Source: Bacteroidota bacterium (GTDB lineage Bacteria > Bacteroidota > Bacteroidia > Flavobacteriales > Weeksellaceae). From it: a stretch of 64,000 nt of DNA. Below the pieces are notes generated by a model. The model did no database searches. It was not told the origin of the DNA and saw only the letters and a program-made list of their open reading frames with translations. This document shows positions 51,953-60,777 of the stretch, piece by piece (position 1 is the first letter of the stretch; the number at the start of each line of letters is the position of its first letter). The stretch spans positions 124,001 to 188,000 of the forward strand of contig JAEWOD010000020.1 in the NCBI GenBank assembly GCA_023461035.1. The letters are read 5' to 3'. A program made the translations under genes and the position numbers.

Positions 51953-53443
51953 ATGAGCAATGAATTTCAAAGTACCCGTTGGGGGCAGTTTATATCGCTG
52001 ATTACGGTATTTTTTTTCTGGGGTTTTGTAGCGGCAAGCAATGATATTCTGATTCCGGTTTTCAAAGAGGCGTTTCATTTGACGCAGGGACAAAGCCAGT
52101 TGGTTTCGGTAGCATTTTATGTAGCTTATACCGTTGGTTCGATTATTTACATGATTATTTCTCTTGCAATCGGTAAAGATTTGATTAATAAGATCGGTTA
52201 CAAAAATTCACTTATTATAGGTTTGGTTATTTCAGCTTTGGGTACGATTCTGTTTTATCCTGCTGCCAATACCGAATCATTCCCACTCATGCTTTCGGGG
52301 TTATTCATTGTAGGTTTAGGATTCTCGCTCCAGCAAACCGTTGCCAATCCTTTGGCAATTGCGATGGGCCCGGTAAACACCGGTTCCCAGCGATTGACTT
52401 TAGCGGGAGGAATCAATAATTTCGGGACTACTATCGGCCCTTTAATTGTGACCTTTGCCATATTTGGTTCGGCAACGGGATCCAATACAGACGCAAGTAT
52501 CGAGAGTGTAAAAATCCCGTATTTGTGTTTGGGGCTCGCATTTATATTGGTTGCGGTATTTTTGAAATTTTCAAAATTACCCAATAAACCGCAGATCGAA
52601 GAAGCAACAGATGAAGTGCATCAAATTGGAGGAGAAGGCATCACGCATTCTGAGAGTGGTGTGGCAACTAAAATCCAGACATCCCGTAAATCGGCATTGT
52701 ACTATCCGCAATTACTTTTAGGAATGCTTGCTATATTTATTTATGTAGGTGTTGAAGTTTCAACGGCGTCTAATTTACCGGCTTATATGGAGACCGGGCT
52801 TGGTTTTGCGGTAAAAGATGTGGCACCTTATATTTCCCTTTATTGGGCAAGTTTGATGATCGGGCGTTGGTCAGGAGCGGTAGAAGCATTTAATTTAAGC
52901 AAGTCCAATGAAAAAATCGCAAAAATAGTAGCACCTTATCTGGCATTTGGCGTTTTCTTGTTGGTCAATATGATTGCGGGACATGATTTAGGGCCTTTCT
53001 ATATTTATGCAGCCATAATTTTGGTATTGATTGCAGCCGATTTTTTAAGTAAAGGAAATCCGGCGAGGATGCTTCTGATTTTCTCCGTTTTAGGAATAGC
53101 TGCGACCGGAATTGGAATGGCCACTTCAGGTATGGTGAGCGTTTATGCCTTTACCAGCGTCGGGTTATTTTGTAGTACACTTTGGCCTTGTATTTTTACA
53201 TTGGCCGTTGCAGGACTGGGTAAACACACCAGTCAGGGAAGCTCATTCCTTATCATGATGATTATGGGAGGTGGTATCGTCAGCTGGATTCAGGGAATGA
53301 TAGCGGATGCAACCACAATTCATTTTAGTTATATCGTGGGAATTATTTGTTTTACATATCTTGCGTTTTATGCATGGAGAGTGAAAGGAATACTTTCTTC
53401 GCAAGGAATAGACTTTGATCAAAAAGTCAGTGGTGGGCATTAA
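51953..53443 (+). CDS. FucP/GluP-type sugar:proton MFS transporter
   Basis: 496 residues with about 12 membrane helices. The opening FFFWGFVAASNDILIPVFKE and GFSLQQTVANPLAIAMGP are the marks of the FucP/glucose-galactose permease family. It should bring the released monosaccharide, probably glucose, through the inner membrane, which completes the route SusCD, glucanase, GH3, uptake. A hairpin terminator follows at 53472. Confidence 0.9.
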   Translation: MSNEFQSTRWGQFISLITVFFFWGFVAASNDILIPVFKEAFHLTQGQSQLVSVAFYVAYTVGSIIYMIISLAIGKDLINKIGYKNSLIIGLVISALGTILFYPAANTESFPLMLSGLFIVGLGFSLQQTVANPLAIAMGPVNTGSQRLTLAGGINNFGTTIGPLIVTFAIFGSATGSNTDASIESVKIPYLCLGLAFILVAVFLKFSKLPNKPQIEEATDEVHQIGGEGITHSESGVATKIQTSRKSALYYPQLLLGMLAIFIYVGVEVSTASNLPAYMETGLGFAVKDVAPYISLYWASLMIGRWSGAVEAFNLSKSNEKIAKIVAPYLAFGVFLLVNMIAGHDLGPFYIYAAIILVLIAADFLSKGNPARMLLIFSVLGIAATGIGMATSGMVSVYAFTSVGLFCSTLWPCIFTLAVAGLGKHTSQGSSFLIMMIMGGGIVSWIQGMIADATTIHFSYIVGIICFTYLAFYAWRVKGILSSQGIDFDQKVSGGH

Positions 53444-53471
53444 TTTGAAATACAAATAAATTATATAAATC

Positions 53472-53510
53472 AACCTCACAGGGTTCAATCTTGTGAGGTT
53501 TTATTTTAAA
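53472..53510 (+). terminator. Intrinsic terminator after the MFS gene
   Basis: AACCTCACA (53472-53480) and TGTGAGGTT (53492-53500) pair perfectly and a T-rich run TTTTATTTT follows. It should end the susC operon transcript. Confidence 0.75.
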
Positions 53511-53648
53511 TTAAGATGAAATAAGCCATAAAAATTAGTTGATATAAATGAATCTGAAAATTAAAATGATTTCATAATTATAACAACGAAATAAATGTTC
53601 TATGGCGAATTCCATCTGACTAATAAAAAATAAATTAAAAATGAACAG

Positions 53649-54482
53649 ATGAAAAATATTTTTTCTTTTTTGATTGGATTAATTGGATTTTTTTCTTTGT
53701 CGCAGGAATATTCCGTCATGAGTTATAACATTCGTTTAGGTTCAGTTGACGACGGCGAAAATCATTGGAATTTGCGCAAACAGCATTTGGTTGATTTGAT
53801 TAATTATTACGAACCCCATTTCCTCGGAACGCAGGAAGGACAAAGTCCGCAGTTAAATTTTATCAAAGAAAATTCTGAATATGATTTCATAGGAAAACCG
53901 CGAACCAATGATGAAAACGGAGAATTTACCGCCATTTTTTACAGCAAAGATAAATTTGAAGTCATCGAACAAAATACCTTTTGGCTTTCCGAAACACCGG
54001 ATAAGATCTCCAAAGGTTGGGATGCCGATTACGAACGAATTGCAACTTATGTTTTGTTCAAAGACAAATCAAATGGAAAAGAAATCTGGGTTATGAATAC
54101 CCATTTTGACCACATCGGTAAAGAAGCCAGAAGAAATTCCGCTTTGATGATTTTGGAAAAAGTGAAAGAATTGAAAGCAAAAAATGACGTGCCGATTTTC
54201 ATAACAGGAGATTTTAATTCAATTCCGACCGATGAACCGATTCAGATTTTAACAAAAGAATTAAAAGACACACGTCAGATTTCCAAATCAAAACCTTACG
54301 GGCCGACTTATACTTTTACCGGATTCAAATTTCCAAAAGATGAAGATTTATTGCTGGATTATATTTTTATCAATGAAAATTCAAAAGTAGAAATTCAAAA
54401 ATATTCTGTCATCGATGATTTTTATGGCAACGGAAAATACCCATCCGATCATCTTCCGGTTTTAGTGCATTTTAAGTATTAA
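53649..54482 (+). CDS. Exported endonuclease/exonuclease/phosphatase-family protein
   Basis: 277 residues with a short signal peptide (MKNIFSFLIGLIGFFSLSQ). EEP motifs in order: MSYNIRLG, LGTQEG, WVMNTHFDHIG, ITGDFNSIPTDE and YPSDHLPVLV (final Asp-His). All active-site residues of the DNase I-like fold are there. In glycan loci such exported proteins probably act as phosphodiesterases on lipids or modified sugars. The substrate is unknown. It starts a second transcript after the terminator. Confidence 0.85.
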   Translation: MKNIFSFLIGLIGFFSLSQEYSVMSYNIRLGSVDDGENHWNLRKQHLVDLINYYEPHFLGTQEGQSPQLNFIKENSEYDFIGKPRTNDENGEFTAIFYSKDKFEVIEQNTFWLSETPDKISKGWDADYERIATYVLFKDKSNGKEIWVMNTHFDHIGKEARRNSALMILEKVKELKAKNDVPIFITGDFNSIPTDEPIQILTKELKDTRQISKSKPYGPTYTFTGFKFPKDEDLLLDYIFINENSKVEIQKYSVIDDFYGNGKYPSDHLPVLVHFKY

Positions 54483-54539
54483 TTCAAAATAATCAGACCT
54501 TTTAGGTTTAAAAAACCAGCGGGTTTCAAATAGCATAAA

Positions 54540-56294
54540 ATGAAAAATGTATTTTCAATAATTATTTTAATCATTTCAATTCAGCTGTTTTCACAGCAAA
54601 AAACCTATTGTAATCCAATCAATATCGATTACGGTTATACGCCGTTTGAAGTTTTTTCCAAACAAGGAAAACACCGTGCGACAGCCGATCCGGTGATTGT
54701 GAATTTCAAAGACCAGTTGTTCTTGTTCTCCACCAATCAGGAAGGATATTGGTACAGCGATGACATGCTCGATTGGAAATTTGTTTACCGTAAATTTCTT
54801 CGTGACAACAAATACATTCATGATTTGAATGCACCTGCGGCTTGGGTGATGAAAGACACACTATATGTTTATGGCTCAACCTGGGAACAGGATTTTCCTA
54901 TTTATAAATCGACCAATCCGACAAAAGACGAATGGGAAATTGCAGTCGATACCCTGAAAGTCGGTGCTTGGGATCCAGCTTTTCATTATGACGAAGACAA
55001 AAATAAATTGTATCTCTATTGGGGATCCAGCAACGAATGGCCGCTTTTAGGAACCGAAGTAAAGGTTAATACGATGCAGTCTGAGGGCTTTGTAAAACCG
55101 ATTTTGCGATTAAACCCGGAAGACCACGGCTGGGAAAGATTTGGCGAATATAATGACAATGTATTTCTGCAACCCTTTGTGGAAGGCGCTTGGGTAACCA
55201 AACATAACGGGAAATATTATATGCAGTATGGTGCGCCGGGAACGGAATTCAGCGGATATGCAGATGGCGTTTACGTAAGCGAAAATCCATTGGAAGGATA
55301 TGCTTACCAAAAGCATAATCCTTTTTCGTACAAACCGGGTGGATTTGCGCGTGGAGCCGGTCACGGTGCTACTTATCAGGATAAATACGGGAATTGGTGG
55401 CATGTTTCTACGATCTTTATTTCGACCAAAAATAATTTTGAAAGGAGATTGGGAATCTGGCCGGCCGGATTTGACAAAGATGATGTGATGTATTGCAACA
55501 CGGCTTATGGTGATTATCCGACCTATATTCCTGAATTTGCGCAGGACAAAGATTTTTCCAAAGGATTATTTTCCGGTTGGATGCTTTTGAATTACAACAA
55601 ACCCGTTCAGGTCTCATCTACTTTGGGTGGATTTCAGTCCAATTTTGCGGTGGATGAAGACATTAAAACTTATTGGTCGGCAAAAACCGGAGAGAAAGGC
55701 GAATGGTTCCAAACGGATTTGGGAGAAATTTCTACCATCAATGCGATTCAGATTAATTACGCGGATCAGGATGTAGAATTCATGGGCAAAACGATGGATA
55801 AATTTCATCAATATAAAATTTACGGTTCTGACGACGGAAAGAAATGGAAAGTAATTGTCGATAAAAGCCAGAATAGGAAAGATGTTCCGCATGATTACAT
55901 CGAATTTGAAAAACCGGCAAAAGCACGTTATCTCAAAATGGAAAATCTGAAAATGCCGACGGGAAAATTTGCGTTGAGCGGATTTCGGGTTTTCGGAAAA
56001 GGAGCCGGAAAAGTTCCGGAGAAAGTTCAGAATTTCGTTCCGTTGCGCGCTGATGCCAAAAAACATGGTGAACGAAGAAGTATCTGGATGAAATGGCAAC
56101 AAAACCCACAAGCGGATGGTTATGTGATTTATTGGGGGAAATCGCCCGATAAATTATACGGAAGCATCATGGTTTATGGGAAGAACGAATATTATTTTAC
56201 CGGAGCAGACAGAACGGACGGATATTTCTTTCAAATTGAAGCATTTAATGCCAACGGAATTTCGGAGAAAAGTCAAATTTATGAAAGTCCTTAA
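54540..56294 (+). CDS. GH43-like propeller glycosidase with discoidin-type CBM and FN3
   Basis: 584 residues with signal peptide (ending in LFSQQ). The N-terminal 330 residues form a five-bladed propeller with HRATADPVIVNF (catalytic base Asp), then WDPAFHYDEDKNKLYLYWGS and HGATYQDKYGNWWHVST, as in GH43-type enzymes. Residues about 340-480 form a F5/8 type C (discoidin) module (FQSNFAVDEDIKTYWSAKTG), and the last 90 a fibronectin III-like module. The substrate may be a side chain or another glycan. It could instead be in a neighbouring propeller clan-F family. Confidence 0.75.
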   Translation: MKNVFSIIILIISIQLFSQQKTYCNPINIDYGYTPFEVFSKQGKHRATADPVIVNFKDQLFLFSTNQEGYWYSDDMLDWKFVYRKFLRDNKYIHDLNAPAAWVMKDTLYVYGSTWEQDFPIYKSTNPTKDEWEIAVDTLKVGAWDPAFHYDEDKNKLYLYWGSSNEWPLLGTEVKVNTMQSEGFVKPILRLNPEDHGWERFGEYNDNVFLQPFVEGAWVTKHNGKYYMQYGAPGTEFSGYADGVYVSENPLEGYAYQKHNPFSYKPGGFARGAGHGATYQDKYGNWWHVSTIFISTKNNFERRLGIWPAGFDKDDVMYCNTAYGDYPTYIPEFAQDKDFSKGLFSGWMLLNYNKPVQVSSTLGGFQSNFAVDEDIKTYWSAKTGEKGEWFQTDLGEISTINAIQINYADQDVEFMGKTMDKFHQYKIYGSDDGKKWKVIVDKSQNRKDVPHDYIEFEKPAKARYLKMENLKMPTGKFALSGFRVFGKGAGKVPEKVQNFVPLRADAKKHGERRSIWMKWQQNPQADGYVIYWGKSPDKLYGSIMVYGKNEYYFTGADRTDGYFFQIEAFNANGISEKSQIYESP

Positions 56295-56309
56295 ATTTAA
56301 AATAATTAA

Positions 56310-56346
56310 CGATTGTCATTCAGAATGAGTGTAACGAAATGAAGAA
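56310..56346. repeat. Dispersed chromosomal repeat fragment
   Basis: TGTCATTCAGAATGAGTGTA followed by ACGAAATGAAGAATCTAT resembles a repeat that I recall in many Bacteroidota genomes (cattc-tgaa palindromic unit). It is a non-coding spacer between two genes. Confidence 0.45.
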
Positions 56347-56349
56347 TCT

Positions 56350-57225
56350 ATGAATTTTAAGTTATTGATAATTAGCATTTTATTTTTTAGTCCAATTCTT
56401 TTTGGTCAAATAAAAGAAACGCATACTTATGCGATAAAAGATGGAGAAGAATTGAAGTTGGATATTTATTATCCTGAAACTTTTGATGAAAAATCAAAAT
56501 TCCCAACGATTGTTTGGATGCATGGTGGCGGTTTTTCGGGTGGAAGCCGTGATTTTGATGTGGATAAACTGTTTTGCGAGGAAATTGCGAAACGGGATTT
56601 TATTGCCGTTTCCATTTCATATCGGCTCACGAGAAAAGGTACGAAAGAAGGTGTAGGATGTGATTGTCCGGCAGAAACCAAATTGGAAACTTTTCGTAAA
56701 GCTTCCGAAGATTATTTGGATGCTGTCAGTTATTTAGTAGAAAATTATTCGAAGTTCAAAATTGATACGGAGAAACTGATTGCTGGAGGAAGCAGTGCCG
56801 GAGCAGAAGGAATTTTAAATGCGCTGTTTATGAAGAAAAATTGGTTTGGCAACAAATATGACAACCTGAATTTTGCAGGATTTCTATCGTTTGCAGGAGC
56901 GGTTTTGCCGGATGCCGATTTGAATTCGGAAGAATTAATTCCGGGTATATTTTTTCACGGTGCCAAGGATGATCTGGTTCCTTTTGATACGCAATCCCAT
57001 CATTTATGCGAGATGAACCAACCCGGATTTTTTATGCTGAAAGGTTCAAATACCATCGTGGATGAATATAAAAAACAGAGCAAACCCTATTTTCTTTTTG
57101 CTTCAAAAGAGGGAAAGCATGAACATTCGGCTATTCCTTTTGATTATTTGGAGGATTTGTTCTTATACATAAATCGGGTGATGATAAATCAAAAATATTT
57201 GGCGCAGGAGATTTGGGTACATTAA
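56350..57225 (+). CDS. Exported alpha/beta-hydrolase, carboxylesterase-like
   Basis: 291 residues with signal peptide (ending in LFGQ). WMHGGGFSGGSRD is the HGGG oxyanion motif, and IAGGSSAGAEGI holds the nucleophile Ser (GSSAG). FFHGAKDDLVPFD and EHSAIPF give the Asp and His. The HGGG type is close to the hormone-sensitive lipase or carboxylesterase group. It likely acts on acylated glycans or other esters in the periplasm. Confidence 0.8.
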   Translation: MNFKLLIISILFFSPILFGQIKETHTYAIKDGEELKLDIYYPETFDEKSKFPTIVWMHGGGFSGGSRDFDVDKLFCEEIAKRDFIAVSISYRLTRKGTKEGVGCDCPAETKLETFRKASEDYLDAVSYLVENYSKFKIDTEKLIAGGSSAGAEGILNALFMKKNWFGNKYDNLNFAGFLSFAGAVLPDADLNSEELIPGIFFHGAKDDLVPFDTQSHHLCEMNQPGFFMLKGSNTIVDEYKKQSKPYFLFASKEGKHEHSAIPFDYLEDLFLYINRVMINQKYLAQEIWVH

Positions 57226-57449
57226 TTCAAATATTTCTGAATTCTTTTTTTGCATTTTGCACAAAAATCAACCGTTTGATCTACTGTTATAACTTTTCAG
57301 TGCTTACTCCCGGTGTTTTTGAGCTTGAATTTGAACAATATAATTTAGAGTTGACAAACCAATAATAATAAAGAATTTATGATAGATTTTCATTTAATAT
57401 TTTTATTTTTATTGTCCAATTAGTGAAAATTAATAAAAACACACAATTT

Positions 57450-59303
57450 ATGAAACGAAATCTAACTTTTTTATCAATTTGTTTTGTGTTGGCTTTTTCC
57501 GGGATGAATGCGCAGCAGTCTTCTCTGGAAAGCAATGCAAGAAAATGGATTACTGATCACAAACAAGAACTTGGGTTGAAACAGCACCATGATTTGGATT
57601 TGAGAATGACTAAGAAATTACATGCCGGTGAAACTTTGCGTTTTCAGCAAATGATTTCTGGCGTTCCCGTTTTTCAGTCTGAAGTGGTGGTACATTTTAA
57701 CAATAAAGGAGTCGTTACTTATACTTCAGAAAGTGTTCAAAAAAATGCAGCCAATATTTCTGTAATCCCTGCTATTTCTGCTGAAACTGCTTTGAATAAA
57801 GCAAAGGCAACATTAAATATGCAAGGCGAAATCATGTTTGAAGAAAACAAATTATATGTTTTACAAACCGAAAATGACCAGACTAAATTGGTTTATAGAG
57901 TAGTTTTGAACTCATATGATACGCCGGGCAGTTGGGAAGCGATGGTGGATGCTAACACGGGAAGTATCATCAGCGTCAAAGATATTGCCTATTATTATCA
58001 GCACAACCATGATTCTCATGATCCTGAAAATGGAGAGCCTGTAAAGGTTGAAAAATCAACTGTTAATACATTTGAATCCGGAACAGGGTATATTTTCAAT
58101 CCGGATCCGCTTTCTTATACTGGATCTACATACGGCGGTCAATACGTAGATGGAAACGATGCTACCAATGACGCTTTAGATGCTGCACGTGAGTTGGTAG
58201 ACATTCAGGAATTGGAACTTTCAGGTGGCATGTATAAATTAAAAGGTACCTATGCTGAAATCAAAGATTTGGAATCTCCTTCCACAGGATTGTTTACCCA
58301 AGCTTCTCCTGATTTTCTATTTAACCGAAACGAACAAGGATTTGAAGCCGTAAATGCTTATTGGCATATTGATAATATGCAGCGATATGTAAATATTACT
58401 TTGGGAATTGATAACGTTCCGATGACCAACGGCGGAGTGGTTTGGTTTGATCCACATGGATTGGGTGGAGCAGATAACTCATATTATACAAATGGACGTT
58501 TGGTATTTGGTGAAGGATGTGTGGACGATGCCGAAGATGCTGATGTTGTTATCCATGAATTAGGTCATGGTGTTCATGACTGGCTTACCGGAGGTTCTTT
58601 GTCCCAAGTTCAAGGACTGAGCGAAGGTTCAGGAGATTACTGGGGACAATCTTACAGCAGAAGTTTAGGACAGTGGGAAACGACAGATCCACAATATCAA
58701 TGGTTCTTTAACTGGGATGGACACAATGCTTGCTGGGGCGGTAGAACTACCGGATATAGTGCTACTTATCCGGGTGGATTGACAGGGTCTATCCACACAG
58801 ACGGACAGATTTGGGCTACTTCTCTTATGAGAATCTGGGACAGAATCGGACGTGAAAAAACCGACCGTGCATTCTTAGAAGGTCTTGCCATGACCAATTC
58901 CAGCACTAATCAGCAGAATGCTGCAAGAGCTGTACGTCAGGCTGCTTTGGATATGGTAGGACAATTTGGTTTTAATTGTGATGACGTGATTGCAATTACA
59001 GAAGAATTTACTACAACGGGCTATGTTTTATTGGATTACGAATGTGACGAAATGGGCGTAAGCGATATTCTAAATGGTCAGATTGCTCAGGTTTATCCTA
59101 ATCCGGTTTCCGATAAATTGAACATCTTGATGGATTTCAAAAAAGCAGAAACGGTTATAGTCTATGATATGACCGGTAAAAAAGTGATGGAATCTCAAAT
59201 CAGCTCTAACAAAAACTACATCAACGTTTCACATTTACCAAAAGGAGTTTATGTGTTGATGATTAAAGGAACTTCCTTTACTCATAAATTCGTGAAAGAA
59301 TAA
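57450..59303 (+). CDS. Secreted thermolysin/fungalysin-like metalloprotease, T9SS cargo
   Basis: 617 residues from the ATG at 57450 (MKRNLTFLSI); a GTG nine codons earlier is a less likely start. Signal peptide, an inhibitory FTP/PepSY propeptide (about 30-195), then the catalytic domain with VIHELGHGVHD (H369, E370, H373) and the third zinc ligand in GLSEGSGDYW (E392). The last 80 residues (VYPNPVSDKLNILMDF to KFVKE) are a type A T9SS sorting domain. It should be secreted as a zymogen, and activated outside the cell for protein degradation. Confidence 0.9.
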   Translation: MKRNLTFLSICFVLAFSGMNAQQSSLESNARKWITDHKQELGLKQHHDLDLRMTKKLHAGETLRFQQMISGVPVFQSEVVVHFNNKGVVTYTSESVQKNAANISVIPAISAETALNKAKATLNMQGEIMFEENKLYVLQTENDQTKLVYRVVLNSYDTPGSWEAMVDANTGSIISVKDIAYYYQHNHDSHDPENGEPVKVEKSTVNTFESGTGYIFNPDPLSYTGSTYGGQYVDGNDATNDALDAARELVDIQELELSGGMYKLKGTYAEIKDLESPSTGLFTQASPDFLFNRNEQGFEAVNAYWHIDNMQRYVNITLGIDNVPMTNGGVVWFDPHGLGGADNSYYTNGRLVFGEGCVDDAEDADVVIHELGHGVHDWLTGGSLSQVQGLSEGSGDYWGQSYSRSLGQWETTDPQYQWFFNWDGHNACWGGRTTGYSATYPGGLTGSIHTDGQIWATSLMRIWDRIGREKTDRAFLEGLAMTNSSTNQQNAARAVRQAALDMVGQFGFNCDDVIAITEEFTTTGYVLLDYECDEMGVSDILNGQIAQVYPNPVSDKLNILMDFKKAETVIVYDMTGKKVMESQISSNKNYINVSHLPKGVYVLMIKGTSFTHKFVKE

Positions 59304-59327
59304 AGCATTCTTTCAATCATAAATATC

Positions 59328-59369
59328 AAATCCGGTCACTGAGGTTCTCGAAGTGACCGGATTTTTATA
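59328..59369 (+). terminator. Terminator of the metalloprotease gene
   Basis: AAATCCGGTCACT (59328-59340) pairs with AGTGACCGGATTT (59352-59364) around an 11-base loop, followed by TTATAG. It ends the upstream metalloprotease transcript. Confidence 0.75.
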
Positions 59370-59403
59370 GCAATAAGTACCAGTGATTAGCCATTAGATT
59401 TGA

Positions 59404-59468
59404 CATTCAATAACTCAAAACTCACAACCCAAAACTCACAACTCACAACTCACAACCCACAACTCAAT
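59404..59468. repeat. Low-complexity repeat of CTCAAAA/CTCACAAC units
   Basis: Between the metalloprotease terminator and the rarA stop, ten-base units such as AACTCACAAC and AACCCAAAAC recur about six times with small changes. Slippage could change the copy number; there is no coding role. Confidence 0.6.
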
Positions 59469-60738
59469 ACCCATATTTTCCTTTCCATCTCTTTTTCAAA
59501 AACTCTTTATCGGCCTGCTCCCTTGAATTTTTTCCCGGTTCATAAAATGTAGTTCCTTTGATTTCTTCCGGTAAGAATTCCTGATCAATGAAATTATCTT
59601 CAAACGAATGCGCGTATTGATATTCCTTCCCGTAATTCAAATCTTTCATCAGTTTGGTCGGGGCATTTCTTAAATGAAGCGGAACCGGTAAATCACCGGA
59701 TTGCCGCACGACTTGCTGTGCCTTCCCTATGGCTTCATAGGTTGCATTGCTTTTTGGAGAATTTGCCAGGTAAACAGCGCATTGACTCAAAATGATTCTG
59801 GCTTCAGGATAACCAATGGTATTGACCGCCTGAAAAGCATTATTGGCAATAACTAAAGCTGTAGGATTGGCATTCCCTATATCTTCCGAAGATAAAATCA
59901 ACAACCTTCGCGCGATAAATTTCAAATCTTCGCCGCCTTCCAGCATTCTGGCAAGCCAATAAACCGCTCCGTTTGGGTCTGAACCCCGAATGGATTTGAT
60001 AAATGCCGAAATGATGTCATAATGCATTTCACCGCTTTTATCATACATCGCCAGATTTTGTTGAATCGTTTGGGTAACCGATTCATTGGTCAGTTTTATT
60101 TTTTTTTCGGAAGAATTATTGACAACAAGCTCCAATCCGTTCAGGAGTTTCCGGGCATCACCACCCGAAAATCGAATCAAGGCTTCGGTTTCCTTAACCT
60201 CAATTTTTTTTTGGCTGAGAATTTCATCCTTTTCAATAGCTCTTTCGATTAATTCTTCCAAATCAATTCGTTCCAGTGATTTCAAAACATATACCTGACA
60301 ACGGGAGAGCAAAGCCGGAACTACTTCAAAACTTGGATTCTCGGTAGTCGCACCGATCAAGGTAATCCAACCTTTCTCCACAGCACCCAATAAGCTGTCT
60401 TGTTGGGATTTATTAAACCGATGGATTTCGTCTATGAATAGGATAGGAGCATTTTGACCGGAAAAAAGATTTTGATTTTTTGCTTTTTCAATTACCTCCC
60501 GGACTTCTTTCACGCCGGAATTGATGGCACTCAATTCAAAAAATGCCCGATTGGAAAGCTCGGAAATCATTTGTGCCAATGTCGTTTTTCCGGTTCCCGG
60601 AGGTCCCCAGAAAATCATGGAGGCAATATGCCCCGATTTGAGCATCACACGAATAGGAGCATTTTCCCCAATCAAATGTTTCTGATTGATGAAATCGTCC
60701 AAAGATTTGGGGCGCAAACGTTCGGCAAGGGGTTGCAT
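59464..60738 (-). CDS. rarA: Replication-associated recombination protein A
   Basis: 424 residues. AAA+ core with WGPPGTGKTTL (Walker A, near residue 45) and ILFIDEIHRF (Walker B), then the Holliday-junction-helicase-like lid and the long C-terminal helical oligomerisation domain with GSDPNGAVYWLARMLEGGED and LSSEDIGNANP, conserved in RarA/MgsA/WRNIP1. It acts on stalled replication forks together with SSB. Its stop overlaps a low-complexity repeat. Confidence 0.95.
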   Translation of the reverse strand: MQPLAERLRPKSLDDFINQKHLIGENAPIRVMLKSGHIASMIFWGPPGTGKTTLAQMISELSNRAFFELSAINSGVKEVREVIEKAKNQNLFSGQNAPILFIDEIHRFNKSQQDSLLGAVEKGWITLIGATTENPSFEVVPALLSRCQVYVLKSLERIDLEELIERAIEKDEILSQKKIEVKETEALIRFSGGDARKLLNGLELVVNNSSEKKIKLTNESVTQTIQQNLAMYDKSGEMHYDIISAFIKSIRGSDPNGAVYWLARMLEGGEDLKFIARRLLILSSEDIGNANPTALVIANNAFQAVNTIGYPEARIILSQCAVYLANSPKSNATYEAIGKAQQVVRQSGDLPVPLHLRNAPTKLMKDLNYGKEYQYAHSFEDNFIDQEFLPEEIKGTTFYEPGKNSREQADKEFLKKRWKGKYGY

Positions 60739-60777
60739 GAATGATGAATTTTTACAAATTTAGTCCAAATCAATTGT

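Noticed and set aside
59404..59468. CRISPR array
   Set aside because: Units are about ten bases with no unique spacers, and there are no cas genes.
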